Assembly (NCBI RefSeq): GCF_964204645.1
Contig: NC_134026.1
Span: forward strand, 28,848,650-28,912,649
Direction of reading: 5' to 3'
DNA length: 64,000 nucleotides
DNA from: Tubulanus polymorphus
Taxonomy: Eukaryota; Nemertea; Palaeonemertea; Tubulaniformes; Tubulanidae
Numbering within the stretch: position 1 is the first letter of the stretch; each line of letters begins with the position of its first letter. Under the pieces are notes generated by a model that had not been told where the DNA came from, did no database searches, and saw only the letters and a list, made by a program, of their open reading frames with translations. Below, piece by piece: positions 32,660-57,464 of this stretch. The translations under genes and the position numbers were made by a program.

Positions 32660-33853
32660 ATGATGGCCTCAGCATCATCAGTGAAGAAGGGAATGCGGCG
32701 GTTCTCGGCGTTACCAGTTTATGTAGTTGATGACCACAATGAAGTTCTACCATTCATATACCGATGCATCGGCTCCAAACATCTTCCGATGTCCGGAATA
32801 AAGATCATTCATTTTGACGCGCATCCTGATCTTTTGATTCCCGCTGAATATCCCGCCGACAAAGTGTTCAACAAGGACGAACTTTTTGAAGTTTTGAGTA
32901 TCGAAAATTGGATAATGCCGGCCGTTTACGCAGGTCACATAGATTCAGTGGACTGGGTTAAACCGGCGTGGGCGCAGCAAATACGAGAAACAACAATGAA
33001 AATTACTGTGGGAAAACATCGAACATCTGGAACTATAAAACTGAACAATACTGAAACATATTTCATGAGTGAACTATTATACGCTCCGAACAGTGAGCTT
33101 CTCAATCAGAAAGGGTTAAACGTTTCCGTTAAAACTCTTCCTCATATCCTGAGAGCTAATAATCCTGTAGCAGGGGAACCAGATTCCTCGGAGCACCAAA
33201 AACATGGTTTAAAAAGATCTGCATCTGGGGATTTTATAACTCAATGTGATGATCAGTTTTTCATTCTGGATATTGATTTGGATTTCTTTTCAACTGTGAA
33301 TCCATTCAAATCTATATATACTGAACATCAGTATTCATTGTTGAAACAGATTTTCCGTTTTCAGCCACCGACAAACTCTAGTGAGAAATCTATCCAAATG
33401 TGCCTGGAAAATCGACAGAAACAACTCGCTGAAATTAGGCTTTTTATCAAGGAAGCCGTGCTGGAAAATAAAACCTCAAAAACTTCAATTACCGGTAATG
33501 AAAATATTTCAATGCGTAGGAAATTGGTCCATGAACTGATTTCTGAAATATGTGCTAAAACCTCTGAAGAAATTGATATTGATCAAATCATGCAAACAGG
33601 TTTCACTTGTGATGACGACAGTGAACTTCCTCATCATATTAGTTCCGATGAGGAAATTCACCGATTAATACTTAATGTCAGCGATTATCTGAAAGATTTA
33701 CCTCATAAACCGACTATAGTTACGATAGCTAGATCGAGTAGTGATGAGTATTGTCCATTAGATCAAGTTGATCAGATTCAATCGTTGGTTTTTGACTTAC
33801 TTACCAAACATTACGGTGAATTAAATGTAACCTTGAAATATAAGGATGATTGA
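32660..33853 (+). CDS. C5orf22: UPF0489 family protein, C5orf22 homologue
   Basis: Encodes 397 residues in a single coding exon. UPF0489 hallmarks are PVYVVDDHNEVLPFIYR near residue 19, IIHFDAHPDL (H51, D53, H55, D57), a central DIDLDFFST, and a C-terminal TIARSSSDEYCPLDQVDQIQ. The D-x-H-x-D pattern resembles metal-binding loops of the arginase/deacetylase fold, so a metallohydrolase-like role is often suspected, but the function of the family is not established. Two adjacent ATGs (32660, 32663) are candidate starts. The coding region has no intron, and a non-coding 5' exon is likely upstream. It is divergent from CHCHD5 and convergent with PHACTR. Confidence 0.93.
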   Translation: MMASASSVKKGMRRFSALPVYVVDDHNEVLPFIYRCIGSKHLPMSGIKIIHFDAHPDLLIPAEYPADKVFNKDELFEVLSIENWIMPAVYAGHIDSVDWVKPAWAQQIRETTMKITVGKHRTSGTIKLNNTETYFMSELLYAPNSELLNQKGLNVSVKTLPHILRANNPVAGEPDSSEHQKHGLKRSASGDFITQCDDQFFILDIDLDFFSTVNPFKSIYTEHQYSLLKQIFRFQPPTNSSEKSIQMCLENRQKQLAEIRLFIKEAVLENKTSKTSITGNENISMRRKLVHELISEICAKTSEEIDIDQIMQTGFTCDDDSELPHHISSDEEIHRLILNVSDYLKDLPHKPTIVTIARSSSDEYCPLDQVDQIQSLVFDLLTKHYGELNVTLKYKDD

Positions 33854-36800
33854 ATTTCCAAACACACGTATTTTTCTCCTTAATTTTTATTTGATGCAGT
33901 CCGTTTCGGGAAGTGTTTTCATTTTGGATGAGCAACTGGAATTACAAAGAGTAGGCAGACATCAACTTAACTGTGCTGCATGGTTTAATAGCAAGTCTAC
34001 TTAGAGCTACATTACTTGGTGCTCCTTTTTGGAAAAAAGTTGTTTAAACTATGATTTATGCTTATTTTTTCACAAGAAATGCTACTTTTTGACTTAAAAA
34101 TTATCTGAAAAATATTTGCGATACTTGGTGTTGATCAAATTATCTTAACCCAAGCATGCATCATTCCTGGGCCCTTGGGCATGAGTGACATAAGTGATAT
34201 TTATTAGTCCGGTGAGATCTGAGGAAAGTGAAAACCCCTGTGATTGTGAAATATTGATAACTGCTGTTCAGTCTTTGGCAAGTGAGTATTATTAGTTCAT
34301 GTTTTCCACACTATCGTTATACTGCACTAGATGGTGTAGATCATTATTTTTATCGTGGCAGGCGAACAGGGTGAATTGTTTCAATCGCCGAATGCTTTAT
34401 TTATTGAAATCATTCTCATAGATTAAGACTTTTAATTGATTCCGTCTGATTTTTCATTTTGGTTGAAGTTAAAGAACTGTATGTCTTGCTTAGTTTTACT
34501 AAAGTCTATACTATAGAAACCATGGGCAGAGTTTAAAAATTTTCTTATCTGAGTAGAGTAGATATGGACAAATATTTTCCTTGGTTTCCTCTGAAAAGAA
34601 GTAGATGATGATGTTGTTAACATGTGACCCCTGCGTGAAGTGAGAAACCAAAATGAACAAATGGAGATATGCCTATTTATTTACATCTGTAAAATCTCAA
34701 ATTTATTGCAGAATATAAAGATTTTTTTCTAATAATTTGTACAGACTGTTATACAAGGTAATATTGAGGGTGAAACTAATACAATAGCATTATACATATT
34801 TGTAGACAATAACATCCATCCAAGACAATACAAATATATTCAATCAATGATCACAGTCCACTTAAAAAACAAATACCACGTTTAGAATATTGAACCAGCT
34901 CTAATATAGATAAATACATGCGTTTAATCTTGTGCTAAAATAAATTTAAATATCATTATAATTTGTTAAAGATAATTCAATACATGAAATTCTGATCGTT
35001 TGATGAAAATGCTAAATTTGAAATCGTTTATTATCCCTGAAATCCAGATGTATCTACGTATTCTAAACATTGATTTCGTTGAATAATGTTTTGCAAGTTG
35101 TAATGCGTAAAGTCTTCATCTATGAATTAATAAGATAATGATCCATGCAAGAAGTTTATATAATGCAAACAGAAGCGAACCGATGGACAAGCTAACAATT
35201 GAAATATGACTAGCTAAGAGGCATGTACCTTAACACAATAGTCTCATTACATAGATCAACTTAAAATCATTGACATTTGCGTGCAAGTTCTCGATATATA
35301 ATGTATATAGTGTAGCGTACATAGCCCAACATAATCACAACAGATCCACATGATCGATTCAACTGTACAAAATAGAGATGCCTTATACTCATCACCCTCA
35401 AAATTACTGTACATTAAAAAACTCACATTCCACTATACAGTTTGTGTCCATATGTGATGTGCATATATCTATAGCTTACACGTATTACAAAAGAATTTCC
35501 GATTATTAATAAATCACGTTTGCTGATGGATGACTTGATTCACTCAGCAAAAATGACCGTCTTTCTGGGCAACAACTCAGAACTACAGGTAATACTGCAC
35601 TCCTTTATCAAGTCACCGCGTTAATCAGAAGTTGTGAAAGTCATTTGAGGCAATAAACTTAATGAAAAGGTTTATCTACAAAGAATAAGTGACCTGAACC
35701 CAGTTCCATAGTTCAGGTTCAGATTTGACTATAGTGTTTATTTCATCATTCAACGCAATGAGTCTAATCTTTCACCCGCGGAACTGGAATAATGAGTCTA
35801 GCATATCACATATTGACATCGAGTCCACTTAGTGATAAAGATTTCTTCATGGCTAATGAGTTTTTATCCATTTTACTCGGGATAAAATCCACTTACCAGT
35901 CATCCATAATAATAACAACTTATGCATATCACATTCATATTATTATTAGAAGTATATGTAGTAATATCATTATAAGATATACCCGGTTTATGAAAATAAA
36001 TTTGGAATTTTGTTGTCAAAGCCCTGCCACATTTGCTACAATTATTAATCCGTAATTCATCAATTCATTGCAAGCTAAATATATCTGTACTTGAATGCTA
36101 TATATATTTTTCATTCATTTACACATTTCATTAATAATAATAATAATATTAATATCAACCATTATTATTTATATCAATAGAACTATATATACAAACATAT
36201 AATACAATAATAAAACTATCTTTTAACAAAGAGGACATCTGACAGCACAGATTAAAATGAAGTTTGCTTTGCTGTTGTTGTTTTTAAGATTGCACATGTG
36301 TAATTATTACGTACAAGCACAACAGCATAGCATCGTTTAGAAAAAAGTGCTGCCCTCTACCTATAGAAAGATAATGACAATGATTTGATGCAATGAAATA
36401 CACAAAATCTTACACGAGTCCCGCTCTCCCTAAAAATGAAGACAACACATTGTATATTTTCTTCATAATACTTGCCAAGATCATTATCTCTAAGGCATTG
36501 TTTATCAATAATGTATGTTTCTGTTTGCTGATATCAAACACAATAAAACCCATGGCACTTATAAAATACCCATTCATTCAAATGGAATTCACTAAAACTG
36601 TGGTGATCTCATCTCTCACCCCTGTGTGTGCGTGTGTGTGTATGTAAATATGTATATCTATAGCTTTTGGTACATCGAGTAAAGGTGAAAACACTTCAAA
36701 AGCAAGGAACACTGAACTCTCAATTCTTACAGCAAAACAGATGACATGTTCCATTAATGTATAGCCCATGACCGTATTTTCACATGACTGAATTTACTAG

Positions 36801-37573
36801 TACCTGTTATTAACATCTCACAGTCCCAAAAAGTTTTATATTTTCAGGCATCTTATATGAGTCAATTACCTAACTGTGAATTCTACCATCCAAAGTTGCT
36901 ACATTCAATTCTATTCAATTGATCGTTCGTTCGAAAGTGATTGTTTTCTAAGATAATGAGCTTCTTCATCCAGGTGACATTTACTACCAGAAATACCGCA
37001 TGATCTAACTGATGACAGTAACACAAAACAGATTTGAAGTACCAGCACTTCAGTAGTGCCGCAAGACCAGAGCCAAACTACAATTGATCAAACCTAGGCT
37101 AACAAAACAAGATGCAGACATTTGGCACTTAAATAAAGCCGATAGATTGTAGTTTGTTCTTCGCTAATCATGCATATAGCGCATGGAGCAAATTATCTGA
37201 GTATTCAAACACTGAAGAAGCCGTGCACCGATTTATGTAAGCCCACATTAGTTTTACCATACACAACCCAAACCTATAGATATATACGTAATATATGGCG
37301 TCGCTCACTGCTGAGATACTGATGATTACACCGTTATATTTACACTTAGAAGGTACCCATCTAGACAAATGATTATAAATGCAAATCAACAGAAATGTGC
37401 AGCACCAACGAAGTCAGAAATCAACGATGAAAGGTTATATAGCATTGTCATCATCATTATTTCGCTATCTGGCACTGATCAGCACAATCTGCACACATAT
37501 TTCCATCACAGTGCCGAGCTATCTTGCAGATATGATTACTCGCTGACTTCACCAGAATCGGGAGTGGCGGAAA
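33854..37573. other. Convergent 3' region between C5orf22 and PHACTR
   Basis: About 3.7 kb of AT-rich sequence with no gene. It probably contains the C5orf22 3'UTR and a long PHACTR 3'UTR (minus strand). A minus-strand AATAAA near 34702 is one possible end. Short open frames here are not supported. Confidence 0.4.
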
Positions 37574-50066
<12,493 letters not shown>

Positions 50067-50682
50067 TACTGTGAACGATTGCTTATTGCTTGATCGAAGA
50101 CACAAGCGCTCGATATTGCGCGCCACGAATAAAGCAGGTTCGAATCCTCTATTATAGCCAGATCTGAAAAAAGGCACAGAATTTAGATTTTCGAAAACTT
50201 TTGATAGATGTTTGCTCGAGAGATTATTCAAAAATTTCTGAGCAGTAAATTTACGTTCATTCATATCATGATATGAATTTTTGAAATCGACGCGCCGGAT
50301 CTGAGCGGAAATTATCCTCACGCACCAGTGACGGCTTCTAATCTCGTGACGAATGACGTCATCGTGGAGAGTCACTGACGCGTGATTTATCTATCTCTGA
50401 CGCTGTCCGACGCAATAATACCTGGTAAATAGGTAACGCAATTACATTAACACTGACTTACAGGATTTTAACGTTTGAAACAACAGGTAAACTGGAGTCT
50501 CTTAGGAATAGATCATTCGAAAAAGTGCAGAAAACGACCGGTGCTGGGAGATTACTCTCTCTACCACCACTAACTCACAGTCACTCACTCACAGTCACAG
50601 GGACAGTCACAATTTACTCATTCATTCATTGCTTTCCTTTTCACTTCTCCAGTGATTGTAGAAAGAAACAAAAAGAAACAAG
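50067..50682. promoter_or_regulatory. Divergent PHACTR/syntenin promoter
   Basis: The start codons are about 620 bases apart. The interval contains several TGACGC/GACGCG motifs (CRE-half-like) at about 50330-50420 and a TCACTCACAGTCAC repeat in the probable syntenin 5'UTR. Confidence 0.4.
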
Positions 50683-52183
50683 ATGTCGCTTTATCCATCT
50701 CTTGAAGATATGAAGGTTACACAGATGGCTGTGGTATGTATTTTTGTGAATTTTGCCAACCGCCTAATTTTCACTGGCACCACCAGTACTTATTACTCGT
50801 AATTGACTGCATTTTCTCATTTGACAGGCCCAACACCAACGAGAAAATCCAAATCCAGCATATCCATATCCACAACAGCAGCAGCTGCCTCCTCCTCAAG
50901 CTCCTGGAGGCCAGGTAGTCGCAAACGCACCTCTTTATCCAAGCCTCACTGAATACATGGGTCTGGAACTTCAAGCGCTTGGAGATGCTGTAAGTAAAGT
51001 TTCACTTGTGGGACGTGTAGAGCACTCCGTCGATAGTAAATTAAAGCTTGAAATTAAATGATGACGTTTTTCAGACTGGCTCGTCGGTTGTGAGACAAAC
51101 TCAAAGTGGACAAATGCAGATTGCGCCTATCACTGGTAATAATGTAGGTTTGAAGAGGTCTGAAGTGAAACAGGGCGTACGTGAAGTAATAGCATGCAAA
51201 GATGCGGAAGGAAAAATTGGACTTCGTGTGAGATCAGTTAATAAGGTATTAAGATTCTGGCCAAAAAAAAGTGAATGATGTCACCAGTAATCACAACTTG
51301 AAAAATAACAGATTTATATTTTCGTATGTTAGGGTATTTTCATCGCGTTGGTCCATAGTGGTTCGCCTGCTGCTATGGCAGGTTTGAGATTCGGTGATCA
51401 AATCTTACAAATAAACGGAGAAACAGTAGCGTGCTGGACCACGGATAAAACTATGGATTTCTTGAAGAAATGCGACCCAAAGAGAATAACATTTGCCATC
51501 AGAGACAGGTAAACCACGAAACGGCTCTAATAATTCCACAGTGCAATGGGAGTAGTAAGCTTGTATTTTTCGATGATTGAATTTTTATTTGCAGACCATT
51601 CGAGAGAACTATTACGATGCAGAAGGACAGCGTTGGACAAATCGGATTTATATTTAGAGATGGTTGCGTGAAATCAATTGTGAAAGATTCATCAGCCGCA
51701 CGTAATGGACTCCTCACAGATCACCAGCTATTAGAAATACAAGGCCAAAATGTTGTTGGACTCAAGGTAAGTTTAATATATAGTGAAGACTTGTTAATAA
51801 ACCTCGGTGAACCAGGAAATCTATTCGTTAGAATCGACAAAATATTTTAGTTTGTTATAACAAGGTTCCGCTGTAAATTGAGGCCTAGTTGCTGATATCT
51901 ACTCTTGATGAATGTTTTGGAATTGTTTCTGTTTCTTTTTTACTAGGATAAAGAAATTCAAGACGTATTTGCCGCGCAAGGAGTCACCATAACTATTACC
52001 ATCATCCCCAGATTCATATATGACCATATCGTAAAATGGTACGTATATAAATATTATTGCAGCTTCATTGTGATACTTGATTACAGAATATATGATAATG
52101 AACATTTGTCACTGATTTTGTTTTGCAGCATGGGTTCCAGTTTAATAAAAAAAGTTATGGACCATTCAATTCCGGATCTGTAA
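50683..52183 (+). CDS. SDCBP: Syntenin (SDCBP), tandem-PDZ scaffold
   Basis: Seven exons (50683-50733, 50828-50989, 51075-51245, 51333-51508, 51595-51766, 51947-52038, 52129-52183) join to 292 residues, against 298 in human syntenin-1. The N-terminus carries LYPSL motifs ([10 protein letters not shown] and [12 protein letters not shown]), the type that binds ALIX. PDZ1 begins around residue 108 ([17 protein letters not shown]) and PDZ2 around 190 ([19 protein letters not shown]), with the conserved [20 protein letters not shown] stretch. Syntenin binds syndecan cytoplasmic tails and PIP2 and drives exosome budding with ALIX/ESCRT. All introns are GT-AG. It shares an upstream region with PHACTR. 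Confidence 0.96.
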
Positions 52184-54714
52184 AACTCACACTGTGGTAA
52201 ATGATGCATTCAGTTAAGCCACGTGTTAATGTACATTTTGGAACATCTGATGACATATATTTGTGTAGCCTTGTAGAGCGAGGATATCCAACTACGTATT
52301 TAGGCTCTCTCTCACTTAATAGTCTTAACTTATCTTTCTGAAGTGTATTAGATGGTAGCCTTACTCATAGTATTTTATTTATTTAATATAGCATTAGCAC
52401 GTATAGTGTATTCACTTAATATCAGATTGTAATTAGTAAAGTCATTGTTTTGAATGAGGGTCCTGATCACCATCAGAAATCAGTGACAATTTAATGTATA
52501 AAACGTGATCAACAATTACACAAACTAAAGAATATGTGAAATCCTAGTCGAAATCGAGACACTACAGTTTCATCATTTAAAAGACTTGCGAATTATATAT
52601 TTTACTGATGTATATATTTTTACATGTTTTGTTCAAATTGCACTAAATGTTCTATCAGAAATGTTGAACCATGTATCTGTGATATTTTGTATATTCTCTG
52701 CTGACTTAGATTAAGTAATTGAAATCAAAAACAGGTGACTTAGATTGAGTAATTGAAATCAAAAACAAATTGACAACGATAGTTCATCTGTGTTCAATAT
52801 GATGTAATTGTATTCTTTGACAGATTTTGCGAGATTTTACACTTGGCCCTTGGTCATATGAGTATGCATTTCCTGGAACTTTTTTCAGTAAATACCAGTG
52901 ATAAAGTATGTTATCATTTTGAACAATACTCTTAAATACCATTAACTGGGTTCATTGTAGAATTGGAAAATCACTTGTTGATTGTGTAATATAAAAAGTA
53001 CAATTTCAATCAAACCAAGTATTCAAATTGGTTCTCTGTATGGTCTCCTTTTCATCGTTATTCGGGCAAACTTCTATTTTTGTATTTCGTGGTCGGAGCT
53101 AATAACTGAAAGCAAGCAATACAAAGTGACGGATATCTTGGGACTAGGTCCGAACTATAGCAACCGTAGTCACTTTTCTGCATGACATTCAGTTTCACTC
53201 TGCTTACAAATTAATCGACTAACTACGATAACTGAAGTGAAAAGATATTGACATTCAGTTTGGGACGTTTAACTGATCCTTTAACCATTTTTCATCTAGT
53301 CTAACAAACACGAGAACTACAAACAACTAAATTCATGATATCACATTTTATTGTTTACAGTTAAAGACAAAAACGTCTGCGTACAGCTCACATGCATGCG
53401 TTTTAAGTGGCAGTGAAGCGCCTGAAGTAAAAGGCTGAACAAAATAAGCGCAAGATAGGTTTAGTAAATATGAAATCCAGTGTCTACATACACATGAAGC
53501 TTCACTTAATGTGCAATAAATTGTCGAACCATCAAGGCTGCGCTTAATTCATTACAATACATGCATTACATTTACTAATATATTTCTTCAGAGTTACATA
53601 ATAAATAATTTTCTAATCTACGATATCTTATTGCCTACGAATAAATTAGAAAATGAATCTAAAATAAATAAATATGACAAGACAACTTTCAAACAAAACC
53701 TCAAATAACAATAATAACAGTTATAATAAAAGATTCCATTATAAAACTGTACAACATTGAAATCATTTCTTCAAAATTTAATTTTTCAAGCGATTCATTC
53801 AGCATTCTAAAACAACTTAGAACAAAAATATGTCTTCAATTAGTTAGAATAATGAAATGCCCAAACACCGAAGCCCACAACCCCCGAGCCAACCCTACAA
53901 CTGAAGTATTAAGGTAGCACTGAAGGATATTTCAATAATTGTTATCGAGGCTAATAAATTGTGGCACATGATAAACTACAAAAAAGTAAATGAATACTTT
54001 CACAAAGGATACACTTAAGAAGCAGCTCTAGGTCAGTTCTATTCAGTTCAGCAAAATAACAAGCAAACAAAGATCTTTTATACACCGTAGTTATGACTTG
54101 CATAATAAATACCATCGGTAGATATCAGAGAACATGCGCAAGAAATATCACATTCATTCATGACTTGAACAGAATATACCCTCAATACAGATAGGACAAG
54201 ACAAATTCAGATACCAGTAAATAATTTGTTGCCAATATAGAATTTCATGCCATGATTAGATTCACTTTCCTTCCACAGAGATGATTAGTTTATCACAGAA
54301 ACAACAGACGACAGAGAGTTATCAATATTTTCAAGATGAACACATTATTTCTACTACTCAGTACTGGTGGTAGACATGAATTTTGTATAGTCACATAGAA
54401 GATAATATTGAAACATGAAATGAACATTGAGAGGTATCCATGCATGTGTCTGCTGTCTATCTGCCTGCCTGCCTTACTGGACGGGTTTGCCTCCAGGCTT
54501 ACAAAGCTTTCGTATGGAGAATGCTATTCTCAGTAAGTACTTCAACATTGGATGCATATCTGGTGGTCTGCGAGTAAATATCTAAAGATGATTAGCGAAA
54601 TAGCTGGACAAGCAGACTATTGCTGTTTTTCATATTTAGCAGAGACGTTGTAAAGTTCATTATTTTCTATCACAATATGCATCTGATGCAAGAAATGTTA
54701 CAAATCCGGTTATT
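52184..54714. other. Convergent 3'UTRs of syntenin and ANKRD29
   Basis: No coding sequence. A plus-strand AATAAA at 53515-53520 and a minus-strand AATAAA at 53347-53352 suggest the two 3'UTRs may abut or overlap. A 34-bp direct duplication (GATTRAGTAATTGAAATCAA core) lies at about 52702-52770. Confidence 0.45.
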
Positions 54715-56717
54715 TCAAACATCTGTAGAGACTGATTTCTGCGTCTGTTTTACATCAGCTTCATGAAGGAAATCAGCAATATCAAAGAAACCCGCTTCAC
54801 CAGCTAACTGTTCACTCGTTTGTCCTTCCTGTACATATAGATTAAACCGAACATTATCCTTCAGAATGCTTCACCCATTCCGATTTTACAGTAATGAATC
54901 CATAATGAGGATAGGATATGCATACCTTATTTTTCAAAGTAAAGTCTGCTTGGTTAGCCACTAATTCTTTAACAACTTTGATATGACCAAACAAAGCAGC
55001 AGCATGAAGTGCACTTTCACCACTCTGTAAATATACAAAAGTACTAAAACAAACTTTCTAAGTAATTCACTTAATGATAACCTCCAAGAATGAAGAGACA
55101 AATTTTCTTCCTAGTAACTTAAATGTCTTTCCACATACAGTGAATTGCTTTTACCTCTAAAAGCCCCAAATTAGGTTTATACGGAAGTAATTCTTGTACA
55201 ACATCCAAATGTCCCTTATGACATGCTTTGAATAAAGGGGTTGCGCCATCCTGAAAAAATAAAATAGAAGATCAATTAATGAGTGTAGTTTGCTGATATT
55301 AAACGCAATTTGGGATTTTCAAGGCTACCTCTCGCACTGCATCAGGTTCAGCTGAATTCTCCAATAACAAACGCGCAATACCAGCATGTCCCATTTGAGC
55401 TGCTATCCAAAGCGGTGATGCTCCATCTTTTCGTTTTAAATTCACATTAGCTCCTTTACTTACTAAATAATTACATAGTTTATAATGACCATTCTGCGTT
55501 GCAATGAATAGCGAAGATGCACCATCAACCATCTGAGCGGATATATCAGCTCCTTTAGATATCAACAATTCAACCACATCTAGATGATTACATTGACAGG
55601 CAACAAACAACGGAGTTCCACCATCCTAAAAATCAAACGCAATTCAAACTCTAAGCTTACATAGATATTACATGATTTTCAATCGCAATATATCAATGGC
55701 TTAAATCAGATATAAAAGGAAATAGTGCAACATTCATGGCCCAAATTCAGAATCAGTTGAAATAAAGCAATTTTTCTACTTAAATATCGGACTCAGAGTG
55801 GCCACATCTAGCAATCTCAACAAATTTCCCTGGGCACAGTTTCACAAAAAGGATTAAGGCCTAAATGGATTTAAGACAAACTGAATTACGGAAGAAATTA
55901 AATTGATTTAAGAGTTAAACCTTTTAGTGAAAATGGGCCCCGACCTTTCCCTGATTTTAAGCTCTTCTTACAAAATTTTTCAAAGAAAGAAAATTCCCGA
56001 CTTTCCCTGAATTTCAAGTAGCCAACGCTGCCACCCTGGGACATTGGTCGAAATGGGATACATACATAGCTCGGTAGATCAACTGGTGCCCCATGATCGA
56101 GTAATTCTTTAACTATATCATAGAATCCTCCTTGTGCGGCAAAGAACAATGCACATGTACCCGTCTATAGTAAAAAATAGAAATTCATCAACAAGAAAGA
56201 AATTTTGCATGTTTTTGGTCAATCAAGCGAGGCATCACCTGCCACATGAACTTACGAGTCTTCGAGCAGCTGGGTCAGCGCCTTGTTCGAGTAATTCTTT
56301 TACACATTCTAAATGGTTATTAGCAGCAGCCAGAATAAGCGGTGATGTACATTCCTGCAAATGGTGAAAGAAATATAGCAAAAATCTGAACAAGTTGGTA
56401 ACGTTCTAGGATGAGAATTCAGCGGTTTGAGTCGAGTCACTCTCGCTTCGTCCATCCACACCAACCTTATCTTTACAGTCAACATGAACCCGACCACTAT
56501 CAAGAACTTTACGCAGCTGTTCTACATTTCCCTGTAAAGCAGCTAAATGTAACTGCTGGTCTGACGGCGTCTCCTTCTACAAAAAACAATATTAAAAGAC
56601 GATACGGACCGCATCGAAACAACTGAATAATAAATTTTGCTTGAATTGATTACATTCGCGCTTCATTCTCATCTAATTTCAATCGTAATTCTCATTTTTT
56701 ACCTTTAATGAAGTCAT
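54715..56717 (-). CDS. ANKRD29: Ankyrin repeat protein, ANKRD29 homologue
   Basis: Eight exons (56717-56703, 56576-56466, 56354-56256, 56164-56066, 55625-55329, 55250-55155, 55024-54926, 54828-54715) join to 309 residues, against 301 in human. Most exons are 96-99 bases, one ankyrin repeat each; the 297-base exon holds three. The start MTSLK/KETPSDQQLHLA.. and the phrase VLDSGRVHVDCKD parallel the human protein's KKETP and LLNSGRVDVDC. Other shared phrases are LFFAAQGG and SPLWIAAQMGH. The whole protein is ankyrin repeats with a short tail, so it is a scaffold of unknown partner. Exon 1 is only 15 coding bases. It is divergent from MFSD13A. Confidence 0.92.
55793..56038. mobile_element. Degraded GTGGCCAC/CCACCCTG-ended repeat in an ANKRD29 intron
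   Basis: Starts CAGAGTGGCCACATCTAGCA and ends GCTGCCACCCTG, imperfect inverted ends. CCCGACTTTCCCTGA-type phrases occur twice inside. It shares phrases with 47205-47335. Probably an old DNA transposon derivative. Confidence 0.35.
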
Positions 56718-57464
56718 TTCTTAAACAGGTTCACGACAATGAGATTCGACAATGTGCTGAAGGTTGGGGTGAAAAACAAACGTTAGATATATGTCTCTTG
56801 AAATGAATGTAGCTGACGCTAACTCCGCTTGCCAGTGCCAGCACCACTAGCATTAACCCCGCTTGCCAGTGCCATCATCACTCGCTTGCCACAGACCCTG
56901 CTCGCAGGTTACGGTGACGAAGTGTTTGACAATTGTACAAACTCAAGGTCGTAGAGCGAATTCCTGAAGCTGAAACGATTTTCGATGATTTTTTTACATA
57001 AATTGTCATAGGTGATTAGCAAAGCAAATGATGTATATGGCTAAAGGTTTAAAATCATTCATTATTTATTTGAGCATTGCGCTTGAGTTTGAAATTGCCA
57101 CTCATTCAATCATTCAATGCATCATTGAAAATCAAACCAAATCGAATTATAATAAGGTCATGCACTCAAAGTCCAGGCCCCTTGGCCATGTTGGCCTTGT
57201 CCTTGTGACGCAGATAATGGACAATGTTAGGCCTACAGTTAACCAGTGCACAGAGCGGTCAATCACTTGCATGCTGACACTGATATAAAGATATTTTATG
57301 AACACTATGCATCCTCTCTATCATCTTTTGTGACAATCCCTTGTGGTTCTATGTGACAATCCCCTGTAGTCTGTGAGCCACATTAACTCTGCCACATGAT
57401 ACTTATTAACAACATGCTTATTGTAATAATTTCAGAGTCAATGGTTGGGAGAAAGTAATGAAAG
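56718..57464. promoter_or_regulatory. Divergent ANKRD29/MFSD13A intergenic region
   Basis: About 750 bases between start codons. It contains a direct repeat of CCGCTTGCCAGTGCCA (56826-56875). An intron of MFSD13A's 5'UTR may end at AATTTCAG (57436). The plus-strand start lies about 30 bases later. Confidence 0.4.
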
